Assembly (NCBI RefSeq): GCF_016009175.1
Contig: NZ_JADUCM010000044.1
Span: 1-39,193, forward strand
Origin: Pseudomonas alkylphenolica
Lineage (GTDB): Bacteria; Pseudomonadota; Gammaproteobacteria; Pseudomonadales; Pseudomonadaceae
Length of the DNA stretch: 39,193 nt
Direction: 5' to 3'
In this document: positions 7,443 through 15,244 of the stretch, piece after piece
How positions within the stretch are numbered: the first letter of the stretch is position 1
Layout of the letters: each line of letters starts with the position of its first letter
Position numbers and translations under genes: made by a program
The notes under the pieces: generated by a model
Seen by the model: the letters and a program-made list of their open reading frames with translations, nothing else
Database searches by the model: none
Told to the model about the DNA's origin: nothing

Positions 7443-8761
7443 ATTCGATTCAGGCGCGTTTGAGCCTCGGCCTGATTGCAGTGCTGGTGGTGGTGGGCCT
7501 GGCGCTGGCACAGCTCAGCCTGTGGCTGTTCGAAGTGGGGCTGCAGCGTTACCTCGAGACCGGCCTGCGCAAGGAAAGCGAAAACCTGTTGATCGCGATG
7601 GTGCGCGGGCAATCGGGGCTTGAGCTGGATGAGCGTCGGGTGTCCGCCGCCTATCAGCGGCCGTTCTCCGGCTACTATTTTCGCATCGATTTTGACGGTG
7701 GCAGTTGGCGCTCCCGTTCGCTCTGGGACCTGGACCTGCCGGCACCCGCCACCAGCGGCCTGCACACCGATCTGGAATTGGGGCCTGAGAATCAGCAGCT
7801 GCTGGTGTTGCGCAGTGACTACCGGCGCTTCGGCCAGGCGATAGCGATCAGTGTCGCCCAGGACTACACCCCGGTGCGCGACCAGTTTCGCCGCATGCAA
7901 CAGATTGGCCTGGGCCTTGGCCTTGTGGCGCTGATCCTGGTGCTGGTGGCCCAGCGCATCACCGTGACTCGGTCGCTGCGTCCACTGGAACGCGCCCGCG
8001 AGCAGATTGCCCAGCTGCAGCAGGGCAAGCGTTCACACCTCGACACGCAAGTGCCGACTGAGCTTGAGCCGCTGGTCGAGCAGATCAACCACCTGTTGGC
8101 GCATACCGAAGACAGCCTGCGCCGATCGCGCAATGCCCTGGGCAATCTGGGTCATGCCTTGAAAACGCCGCTGGCCGTGTTGCTGAGCCTGGCCTCCAGC
8201 GAGCAGCTCCACGACAAGCCGCAGGTGCGCGTACAGCTGCGAGAACAACTGGAGCAGATCCAGCAACGCTTGAGCCGTGAACTCAACCGGGCCCGTCTGG
8301 CCGGTGATGCCTTGCCCGGGGCGCAATTCGATTGTGATGCCGAGTTACCCGGGCTGCTCGGCACCTTGAGCATGATCCACGGCGAAGGCCTGACCTTGAG
8401 CCAGCAGGTGCCGTCGGGTCTGTTGTTGCCCTGGGACCGGGAAGACCTGCTCGAACTGCTCGGCAACTTGCTGGACAACGCCTGTAAATGGGCAGACAGC
8501 GAGGTGCGGTTGAGTATCGAGGATCACCTCGAGCGTTACCGGCTGCTTATTGATGACGATGGCCCTGGCATCCCGGTCAATGAACGCCAGCAGGTCCTGG
8601 AGAGGGGCACCCGCCTGGATGAGCAGATCGAAGGGCATGGCCTGGGGTTGGGCATCGTGCGCGATATCGTCGAGGCCTGGAGCGGGCAGATGACGCTGCA
8701 GGAAAGCCCCCTGGGCGGATTGCGGGTGTGCATCGAGCTGCCGCGCAAGGTGGGCCGCTGA
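7439..8761 (+). CDS. Sensor histidine kinase (BqsS/CarS-like)
   Basis: A 440-residue inner-membrane kinase. TM1 lies near residues 8-28 (LGLIAVLVVVGLALAQLSLW). A periplasmic loop of about 125 residues follows, then TM2 (GLGLGLVALILVLVAQ), HAMP (ITVTRSLRPLERAREQI), the H-box LGHALKTPLAVL with phospho-acceptor His239, the N-box LLGNLLDNACKWA, DDGPGIP and GHGLGLGIV. It phosphorylates the regulator encoded upstream. The exact RExxE motif reported for Fe(II) sensing by BqsS is not present in the loop; the nearest is RKESE just after TM1. The signal may therefore differ, or the motif has shifted. The start is GTG, overlapping the regulator stop (GTGA). Confidence 0.87.
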   Translation: MNSIQARLSLGLIAVLVVVGLALAQLSLWLFEVGLQRYLETGLRKESENLLIAMVRGQSGLELDERRVSAAYQRPFSGYYFRIDFDGGSWRSRSLWDLDLPAPATSGLHTDLELGPENQQLLVLRSDYRRFGQAIAISVAQDYTPVRDQFRRMQQIGLGLGLVALILVLVAQRITVTRSLRPLERAREQIAQLQQGKRSHLDTQVPTELEPLVEQINHLLAHTEDSLRRSRNALGNLGHALKTPLAVLLSLASSEQLHDKPQVRVQLREQLEQIQQRLSRELNRARLAGDALPGAQFDCDAELPGLLGTLSMIHGEGLTLSQQVPSGLLLPWDREDLLELLGNLLDNACKWADSEVRLSIEDHLERYRLLIDDDGPGIPVNERQQVLERGTRLDEQIEGHGLGLGIVRDIVEAWSGQMTLQESPLGGLRVCIELPRKVGR

Positions 8762-8989
8762 GCGCCGATGGCGCGAAAAATTGGCCACTTCGATCTCTTT
8801 TTGGCCAGCCACACACTGTGAGCCGCGCAAGCGCTCAGCAAAAATCAGACGCGATCAGGCCATGCCGCTGCATTGGCCGATGCCTATTCTTAGCCGTTTT
8901 TCTCCTTGGCCTTGGTTGTTCATTCAGGCCGCCTGCCGTGTACAAACCATAAGAACAGTGAGCTCACGCCACACTCGGGGGAACAATCA

Positions 8990-10090
8990 ATGACCACACT
9001 CAAACGCATGCTGGCCGTCAGTGTCGGGGCACTGACGCTGTTGACCGGCGCCGTGCAGGCCGAAACGCGATCTTTGCGGGTGTACAACTGGGCGGACTAC
9101 ATCCTGCCTTCCGTGCCCAAGGACTTTGCCGCACAAACCGGCATCAAGGTGACCTGGGACACCTTCGACACCAACGAATCGCTGGAAGCCAAATTGCTTA
9201 CCGGCAACTCCGGGTATGACCTGGTGGTGCCGTCGAACCAGTTTCTCGACACCCAGATCAAGGCGGGGGTTTTCCAGAAACTGGACAAGAGCAAGTTGCC
9301 CAACTGGAGTCACCAGGATCCGGTGCTGCTCAAGCTGCTGGACAGCAACGATCCCGGTAACCAGTACGGCGTGCCCTACATGTACGGCACGGTGCTGATC
9401 GGCTTCAATCCGGCCAAGGTCAAGGCCGCGCTGGGTGATCAGGCGCCGGTGGACAGCTGGGACCTGGTGTTCAAGCCCGAAAACATGGAGAAGCTCAAGT
9501 CGTGCGGCGTTGCCATGCTCGACTCGCCTTCGGAAATTCTGCCGCTGGCCTTGCACTACCTGGGCCTGGACCCCAACAGCCAGAATCCGGAGGACTACGA
9601 AAAAGCCAAGGCGTTGATGTTGAAGGTGCGCCCCTATGTCACCTATTTCAACTCCGCCAAATACATGACCGACATTGCCAACGGCGACATCTGCGTTGCC
9701 ATCGGTTACTCCGGCAGCTTCTACCAGTTTGGCAACCGCGCCAAAGAGGCGGGTAACGGTGTGGTCGTCGACTGGCGTCTGCCCAAAGAAGGGGCGCCGA
9801 TCTGGTTCGACACTTTTGCCATTCCGAAAAGCGCGAAGAATGTCGCCGAGGCCCATGCGTTTCTGAATAACCTGATGGAGCCGAAAGTCATTGCACCGAT
9901 CAGTGATTTTCTCGGCTATCCCAACGCCAACAAAGACTCGCTGGCGCTGATCAACCCGGCCATTACCGCTAACCCGAACCTGACACCGACCCAGGACGCC
10001 CTGGCCAAACTGTATGTGGTACAGCCGCTGCCGCAAAAGCTTGAGCGAGTGCGCACCCGCGTCTGGACCAGCATCAAGTCGGATAAATAG
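8990..10090 (+). CDS. Periplasmic polyamine-binding protein (PotF/SpuD/SpuE family)
   Basis: A 366-residue ABC-transporter substrate-binding protein with signal peptide (cut near AVQA-ET, residue 22). It aligns closely with E. coli PotF: VYNWADYILP, WDTFDTNESLEAKLLTG, YDLVVPSNQF, YFNSAKYMTDIANGDICVAIGY, RVRTRVWT. Where PotF has Trp244 and Asp247 this protein has Tyr and Ser (IGYSGS), and where PotF/SpuD have Phe276 it has Trp (APIWFDTFAIP). Trp at that position is, from memory, the spermidine-type residue of SpuE and PotD. I therefore favour spermidine or a related amine over putrescine. There is no permease or ATPase nearby, so it probably feeds a transporter encoded elsewhere. The ATG start follows GGGGGAAC. 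Confidence 0.87.
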   Translation: MTTLKRMLAVSVGALTLLTGAVQAETRSLRVYNWADYILPSVPKDFAAQTGIKVTWDTFDTNESLEAKLLTGNSGYDLVVPSNQFLDTQIKAGVFQKLDKSKLPNWSHQDPVLLKLLDSNDPGNQYGVPYMYGTVLIGFNPAKVKAALGDQAPVDSWDLVFKPENMEKLKSCGVAMLDSPSEILPLALHYLGLDPNSQNPEDYEKAKALMLKVRPYVTYFNSAKYMTDIANGDICVAIGYSGSFYQFGNRAKEAGNGVVVDWRLPKEGAPIWFDTFAIPKSAKNVAEAHAFLNNLMEPKVIAPISDFLGYPNANKDSLALINPAITANPNLTPTQDALAKLYVVQPLPQKLERVRTRVWTSIKSDK

Positions 10091-10097
10091 CGGGTTC

Positions 10098-11015
10098 TCA
10101 GGCCAGGGTCAGGCTCAGCATTACTGGCAGCGTCAGCGCTGCCAGCAAGGTCTGCAAGGCAATGATATTGGCCATCAGTGGCGCGTTACCGCCCATTTGT
10201 CGCGCCATCACGTACGAGGAGGAAGCGGTCGGCAGCGCCTGGAACAGAATGGCGACGGTTGCTGCCTGGCCGCTCAACCCGAGCACGCGACAGGTCCCGT
10301 AGGTCGTCAGTGGCAGCACCACGAACTTGAACAATGACGCGGCCAGCAAGGGGCGTGGACCCAAGCCGCGGGCGCTGCCCCCCAGCGCTGCACCGACGCA
10401 CAGCAGGCCCAGCGGCAAGGCAGCCTGGCCCAGTGCCTTGATGGTCGGTTCGATGCCGGCAGGGAGCCCCATCCCGGTCAGGCGCAGGGCAATGCCCAGG
10501 GCACAGCCGACGATCAACGGATTGCTGCAGATTGCCTTGGCGACGGCGCGGGCCGAGCTTTGCGCGCCGTTGTAGCGGGCAAAGGCCAGGACGCACAGCA
10601 CGTTGACCGTGGGCACGATGGCGGCGTTGGCGACAGCTGCCAGGGCGATGCCGCCGGTGCCATAAATGCCGGCCGCCAGGGTGGCGCCGATGTAGTTGTT
10701 GAAGCGGATTCCGCCCTGGAACACCGAGGTGAAACTGGCGCCGTCGCCGGCGATGACGCCCTTGCACAGCACCAGCAAGACTGCGCCGATCAGGGTTGAG
10801 ATCAATAGCACCGTTACCATGTCGAACACCGGCAGGCCGCTGAGGTCAGCGGTGGCCAGGCTATGGACGAACAGTGCAGGCAGCAGCACAAAGTAGCTCA
10901 GGCGTTCGGCCGCCGGCCAGAAGCTATCGCCGAGAAAGTCGCAGGCGCGCAGCCAGCGGCCCAGCGCGATCAGCAAGGCAATCGGCACGATGGTGGCAAG
11001 GATCAGATTCAGCAT
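10098..11015 (-). CDS. AEC-family transporter (auxin efflux carrier family)
   Basis: A 305-residue inner-membrane protein with about ten hydrophobic helices in two halves of five. Examples are LILATIVPIALLIALGRWL, MVTVLLISTLIGAVLLVLC, GGIALAAVANAAIVPTVNVL and MANIIALQTLLAALTLPVML. The family motifs FQGGIRFNNYIG and the TASSSYVMARQMGGN segment before the last helix are typical of bacterial AEC permeases. These export or import small organic acids and amino-acid derivatives; the substrate here is unknown. The stop lies eight bases from the convergent polyamine-binding gene. The LysR gene upstream (11125-12009) reads the same way, 109 bases away. Confidence 0.85.
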   Translation of the reverse strand: MLNLILATIVPIALLIALGRWLRACDFLGDSFWPAAERLSYFVLLPALFVHSLATADLSGLPVFDMVTVLLISTLIGAVLLVLCKGVIAGDGASFTSVFQGGIRFNNYIGATLAAGIYGTGGIALAAVANAAIVPTVNVLCVLAFARYNGAQSSARAVAKAICSNPLIVGCALGIALRLTGMGLPAGIEPTIKALGQAALPLGLLCVGAALGGSARGLGPRPLLAASLFKFVVLPLTTYGTCRVLGLSGQAATVAILFQALPTASSSYVMARQMGGNAPLMANIIALQTLLAALTLPVMLSLTLA

Positions 11016-11107
11016 CAGGCATTTTCCGTGAGTGTCGACGCCCCTGGGTAGGTGTCGAGATCAGGCTAGCCGCTGGCACTGAAAGAAAAAAACGTTTAAT
11101 ACTCAAT

Positions 11108-11134
11108 CAACCGTTGAGAAAAACTCAAGGGTTG
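11108..11134 (-). terminator. Stem-loop at the end of the LysR gene
   Basis: CAACC and TTGAG pair with CTCAA and GGTTG around a five-base A loop (10 pairs, one mismatch), with the LysR stop codon inside the structure. On the minus strand a T-run (AAACGTTTTTTTC) follows about 20 bases later. It is a plausible but not classical intrinsic terminator. Confidence 0.4.
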
Positions 11135-12009
11135 CCCAATGTCGCTTTCAGTACGGCTGTCAGGTGCCGGCGACGGCTGCTGGCGTGTTCGAGCAGGCCG
11201 ACGGCGCGGGTGCGTTGCGGCTCGCCGAAGGGCAGCAAGGTCACAGCAGGCAGGGCTTCAAGATCTTCATCGGCCAGCGGCACGATGGCCACACCCAGGC
11301 CCATCGAGGCCATGTGCGTCAGCGCTTGCTGACTGTCCAGTTCCATCTGCTCGCTAACGGGGAGCTGTTGTTTTCGCAGTTCCTGCTCGATCATGCGTCC
11401 GGCCCAGGCGCGTTTGTCAAAGCGCAAAAACGGTTGGCAGGCCAGCAACTCTCTCAGGTTCAGACCCGCAAAGGCAGGGCCGGCTACGGCCCAGAAGCGG
11501 TTTTGATAGAGCGGAGTAAAATCCAGGTTGGCCGGGTAGGGCGGTACCGGCTCGGTGGTGATGGCGGCATCCAGTTCGCCGTCTTCAACGCGCCGCGCCA
11601 GCTCGGCGGACATGCCCGAGAGCACGCTGATGTGCAGGTGCGGATGTTCGGCCTTGATGCGCACCAATGCTGCTGGCAGACGCCCGGCCAGGGCTGTCTG
11701 GATGGCGCCGATCTTCAGTCGTCCATGCAGGCCCGGGCCGTTCACCAGAGCATCCGCCATCTCGTCATAGGCAGCAAGAATGCCCTCGGCGCGCTCGACT
11801 ACCAGATGCCCGGCTTCGGTCAGGCTGACCTGGCGCCGGCTGCGGTCGAACAGGCTGACGTTAAGCTCTTCTTCCAGGCTGCGGATATGCAGGCTCACCG
11901 CTGAGGGGGTCAGGCTGAGGATATCGGCGGCACGGGCAAAGGTGCCATGACGGGCGATGGTGACCAGGGTACGCAGGGCTTTGAGCGACAAGCAGGGCTC
12001 CGGTAGCAA
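11125..12009 (-). CDS. LysR-family transcriptional regulator
   Basis: A 294-residue regulator. The N-terminal winged helix-turn-helix covers residues 8-66 (LKALRTLVTIARHGTFARAADILSLTPSAVSLHIRSLEEEL). The two-lobed effector domain runs from about residue 90 to the end (LKIGAIQTALAGRLPAAL ... MASMGLGVAIVPLADEDL). The only credible start is TTG at 12009, or a second TTG five codons on; the ATG codons just upstream are in another frame. It lies between the AEC permease (downstream) and the betaine-type binding protein (47 bases upstream), all on the minus strand, and may control either. The effector is unknown. Confidence 0.85.
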   Translation of the reverse strand: MLPEPCLSLKALRTLVTIARHGTFARAADILSLTPSAVSLHIRSLEEELNVSLFDRSRRQVSLTEAGHLVVERAEGILAAYDEMADALVNGPGLHGRLKIGAIQTALAGRLPAALVRIKAEHPHLHISVLSGMSAELARRVEDGELDAAITTEPVPPYPANLDFTPLYQNRFWAVAGPAFAGLNLRELLACQPFLRFDKRAWAGRMIEQELRKQQLPVSEQMELDSQQALTHMASMGLGVAIVPLADEDLEALPAVTLLPFGEPQRTRAVGLLEHASSRRRHLTAVLKATLGNP

Positions 12010-12056
12010 ACAGGCGACAAGTCGCCATCATGGCGTCGATTCGTCGCGATTGAAAG

Positions 12057-13061
12057 CTACAGGGCCGCCGCGACCTTGCTGGCTTGTTCTGCCGGCAGCC
12101 ACGCTTTCCAGATATCAGGGTGGTCCTTGAGGAACTGTTGCGCGGCGTCTTTCGGCGGTTGGCGGTGTTCACTCATGTGCGCCAGCGTCTGGTTGAGTGT
12201 CTCGATCGGCAGGTCGACCTTGGCAAACATCTCGACCAGTTCGGGGTACTGCTGCCTGAACGCGGCCGAGACGCCAATCGAGAGTTTTGCCGGCAACGAG
12301 CGGCTGCCCTGTGGTTTGGGATTGCTGGCGTCGGTCAGGGTCTTCCAGGCGGCTTCGTTGAAGGGTGGCTCTTCCAGGCGTACCAGCTGAAAGCGCCCCA
12401 TCAGCGGGGTGGGCGACCAGTAGTAGAACAGCACCGGTTTGCCGCGCTGAATTGATGAGGTGACCTCGGCATCCAGTGCCGCGCCGGAACCGCTGCGAAA
12501 GTTCACGTACTTGTCGTCCAGGCCATAGGCCTTGAGCTTCTGGCTGTTGACGGTTTCCGAGGTCCAGCCGCTGGGGCTGTTGAGGAAGCGGCCTTTTTTC
12601 GGTTCCTCCGGGTCGCGGAAGACCTGGGCGTAGCGCTTGAGATCTTCGACCGTGCGCAGGTCCGGTGCTTTGGCCTCTATGTTTCGCTTGGCATCGCCCT
12701 CGATCACGAACTTAGGTACATACCAACCTTCATCGGCATTTTTCACCGTGTCGCCGAGCGCAAACACCTCGCCGGCCTGTTCGGCCTTGACCCACGCGGG
12801 GCTGCGACCGGCCCATTCTTCGGCAATCACCTGAATGTCGTTACGTGCCAGCGCCACTTCCATACTCACGGTGCTGCCGGGGAGGGTGTCGGTGGCATAG
12901 CCATAGCCCTTCTCGACGATCAGGCGGAGGATTTCCGTGGTCAGGCTGCCGCTTTCCCAGGTGATGTCACCGAAGTGAATGGGCGCCTGCCGGTCGTCAG
13001 CGGTGGCGGCCAGGCCAAAACCGAGGAGCAGGCTAGCCAGCAGCGTTGGAATCAGTTTCAT
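12057..13061 (-). CDS. Glycine betaine/choline-type ABC substrate-binding protein (OpuAC family)
   Basis: A 334-residue exported binding protein with signal peptide MKLIPTLLASLLLGFGLAATA. OpuAC-fold features are FGDITWESGSLTTEILRLIVEKGYGY, the VIAEEWAGRSPAW segment, FLNSPSGWTSETVNSQKLKAYGL, and VLFYYWSPTPLMGRF, whose aromatic residues usually form the quaternary-ammonium cage. No permease or ATPase accompanies it. Pseudomonas is known to run several orphan betaine, choline and carnitine binding proteins through a shared CbcWV core, so this may be another. The specific ligand is not readable. A LysR gene follows 47 bases downstream on the same strand. Confidence 0.85.
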   Translation of the reverse strand: MKLIPTLLASLLLGFGLAATADDRQAPIHFGDITWESGSLTTEILRLIVEKGYGYATDTLPGSTVSMEVALARNDIQVIAEEWAGRSPAWVKAEQAGEVFALGDTVKNADEGWYVPKFVIEGDAKRNIEAKAPDLRTVEDLKRYAQVFRDPEEPKKGRFLNSPSGWTSETVNSQKLKAYGLDDKYVNFRSGSGAALDAEVTSSIQRGKPVLFYYWSPTPLMGRFQLVRLEEPPFNEAAWKTLTDASNPKPQGSRSLPAKLSIGVSAAFRQQYPELVEMFAKVDLPIETLNQTLAHMSEHRQPPKDAAQQFLKDHPDIWKAWLPAEQASKVAAAL

Positions 13062-13196
13062 TGCAGCCTCGTTGGTTGCCGGTCACCGGGTTCGGGCAAG
13101 TGTAGACGACGAGGCAATCGAGCTGTTCTGGCCAGGGCACCCGGAAGCGCTTCGGGCTGTGTCTGCCGGGCGCCTCCTGAAAGGATGGAGAGTACG

Positions 13197-13211
13197 TGCG
13201 CCGGGGGCGCA
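13197..13211 (+). other. Leader hairpin before the subtilisin-like protease
   Basis: TGCGCC (13197-13202), a GGG loop, then GGCGCA (13206-13211) form a compact stem that ends 24 bases before the protease start and 13 bases before its ribosome site. It could be a small attenuator or chance GC palindrome. Nothing else recognisable lies in the 174-base gap to the divergent betaine-type gene. Confidence 0.3.
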
Positions 13212-13235
13212 TTCAATCCATCACAAGGAAGCGGC

Positions 13236-15188
13236 ATGATGAGTATCGATATCAGTTTTGTGTACTTCAGGAACTTCCGTTTCGATGGGCAATTCCACGT
13301 TCGCTGTAGCGGCAATGACCTGTGCAACGTTAAGCACATTCACTACCTGCTGGAGCGGATCGAGGCTCAAGGGGCGGTGCCTGTGGATGGCAAAACCGTG
13401 CAGTCACAAAGCCAGAGCGGCGCGCTGGAACACCATGGTTGTCCGGTAACTCTGTTCAGCGGGCAGGTGCCGGGCACTTACCAGATCACGCCTCAGGTAA
13501 CGTTGACCGATGCAGAAATCCTGAGAAGGAATCTGCCTCACTATGCCAGTGGCGATCTGGTACTGGCACCTCTGGTCATTGTCATTGGTGAGGATGAGTC
13601 GGCCAGAAGCATCCTCGACAAGGTATCACTGCCTGCGGCGGCCACCGGTCGGCGTCGGCGCGATGTGGCCGGTGTCAGTCCGGCTGGATTACCGGAGATT
13701 GATGATCCCTATGGCGAGGTTCATGCGCAGCTCCCGGAGATGGAAAGCGGCGAGCGCTTTCCACCTTTGCTGGTGAAGTTCATCCCCGGCGGCTTTTCAC
13801 AGTTGCTGGCCGAGCTTGAACCGGACAGTGACTCTACCCTTGTACGCCGCTGGCCCAAGCTCAAGCAGGTGATTGACCCGCAGCCGCTGTTGAATGAGCA
13901 AGAGCGGCAAGACAGCGCGATGAGTACGCTTCAGCATTTTTATGTCATCGAACAACCTTCCGGCATGCGCAATGACATATTCGTCGAGCTGATCAGAACT
14001 CTGGCTCCGTTGGACTATGTCGCCTCCCTGATGTTCATGGCGCCGCCGGCCGAGGAGGGCAACCTGCTGATTGCCGGCGTGGCTGCTATCGTCGCGACGT
14101 TGATCACGGGGGCGGCAGTGGCCGCCGGAGACCGGGCGTATGAAGAGGCGCAGCCGACACCTGACTTCAAAGCGCTGCAGACGTATCTGGATGAGCCGGG
14201 ATCCCGCTACAAGGGCATGAACATCCGCAAGGTCTGGGAGCAGCAGGTAGTCGGCAGCGGGGTCAGGGTACATTTTTCGGATGGCGGGCTATATCCGAAC
14301 CATGAGGATTTGCGCGGCAACCCGAACCTGGACATCGTCAGTCTTGCACCCAACAGTGACCCTCGGCACGGTACCGCATCGGTTGGGCTGCTTCTGGCCC
14401 GAGCCAATGGTCTGGGTATGACGGGCATCTGTCACGCCAGCGAGTTGTATATGTACGACAACAGGGCAACCAAACAGTACAACGTGCAAACCCCGAAGGA
14501 TCTTCTGCGCTACGTGAGGCCCGGCGACATTGTGGCCGTCAACCGGCAAACCGCCAACATCAATGCGATGACAACCTTTCTCCCTTCATTGCACGACGAG
14601 CTCTGGTGGGACGCAACCCGCCAGCTGACTGAACGTGGTGCGGTCGTAGTCAATGCCGCGTGCAACGGCAGCTACAAAACGGACACCAGCAAGCGCGCCA
14701 TCGCAAATTTTGGTGTTGATCTGTCGGAGTGGCCGTACTTCCTCGACCACGGCGATGCGGATGCGATACTGGTCGGAGCCTGCCATTCCTGGGATGGCAA
14801 ACCCCATCAGTACTCGAACTACAACTACCGCTACCGCATGCTCAACAGTTGGGGCGACAGTGTCGCGACCCTGAGCTACGGGGCATTGCAGGACAAAGAG
14901 GGCAACGATCGTGACTACACTGATAACTACGGCGGTACCTCTAGTGCAACCCCGTTGGTGACCGGCGCATTGGCGTTGATCCAGTCCTATGCCATCGAGC
15001 ACCACCATGTTTACCTCAATGCCAACCAGATGCATCTGCTGGTCATGGAGTCTGGCTACAAGGACGCTACGCTGCCTCATGCGGATGTGCTGCCCATGGG
15101 GGCGCGGCCTGATGTCCATGGCGCGTTGGTGTTGCTGGATCGCATTCTGGGAGGCGGCAAGTTCCATACAGTGAAGGACGAACTTTGA
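13236..15188 (+). CDS. Subtilisin-like (S8) serine protease with uncharacterised N-terminal region
   Basis: A 650-residue protein; the S8 catalytic domain occupies about residues 325-640. The triad is visible as Asp349 (VHFSDGGLYPNHEDL), His378 (DPRHGTASVG) and Ser569 (GGTSSATPLVTGA), with oxyanion Asn477 (NAACNGS). Residues 1-270 match no domain I know, except a stretch resembling an I9-type propeptide end (FVELIRTLAPLDYVASLMFMAPP, near 245-270). Residues 276-298 are a Gly/Ala-rich membrane-like helix. There is no signal peptide. A basic GRRRRD site near residue 148 could be a processing point. Several AGA/AGG codons, rare in Pseudomonas, suggest transfer. The start is ATG with AAGGA six bases upstream. 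Target and role are unknown. Confidence 0.82.
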   Translation: MMSIDISFVYFRNFRFDGQFHVRCSGNDLCNVKHIHYLLERIEAQGAVPVDGKTVQSQSQSGALEHHGCPVTLFSGQVPGTYQITPQVTLTDAEILRRNLPHYASGDLVLAPLVIVIGEDESARSILDKVSLPAAATGRRRRDVAGVSPAGLPEIDDPYGEVHAQLPEMESGERFPPLLVKFIPGGFSQLLAELEPDSDSTLVRRWPKLKQVIDPQPLLNEQERQDSAMSTLQHFYVIEQPSGMRNDIFVELIRTLAPLDYVASLMFMAPPAEEGNLLIAGVAAIVATLITGAAVAAGDRAYEEAQPTPDFKALQTYLDEPGSRYKGMNIRKVWEQQVVGSGVRVHFSDGGLYPNHEDLRGNPNLDIVSLAPNSDPRHGTASVGLLLARANGLGMTGICHASELYMYDNRATKQYNVQTPKDLLRYVRPGDIVAVNRQTANINAMTTFLPSLHDELWWDATRQLTERGAVVVNAACNGSYKTDTSKRAIANFGVDLSEWPYFLDHGDADAILVGACHSWDGKPHQYSNYNYRYRMLNSWGDSVATLSYGALQDKEGNDRDYTDNYGGTSSATPLVTGALALIQSYAIEHHHVYLNANQMHLLVMESGYKDATLPHADVLPMGARPDVHGALVLLDRILGGGKFHTVKDEL

Positions 15189-15212
15189 CGCAGTGAACGT
15201 CAGGCGTGGCCA

Positions 15213-15233
15213 GTGGAGCCGGGGCGGCTCCAC
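15213..15233. terminator. Strong stem-loop between convergent genes
   Basis: GTGGAGCCG (15213-15221) and CGGCTCCAC (15225-15233) form a perfect nine-base stem with a GGG loop, between the protease stop (15188) and the chemoreceptor stop (15245). The T-run is poor, but position and stability suggest bidirectional termination. Confidence 0.55.
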
Positions 15234-15244
15234 AGGCACAAGGT

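Noticed and set aside
12975..13235. N-terminal extension of the protease by 87 codons
   Set aside because: It overlaps the divergent betaine-type gene and its leader, lacks a ribosome site, and the ATG at 13236 has AAGGA at the right distance.
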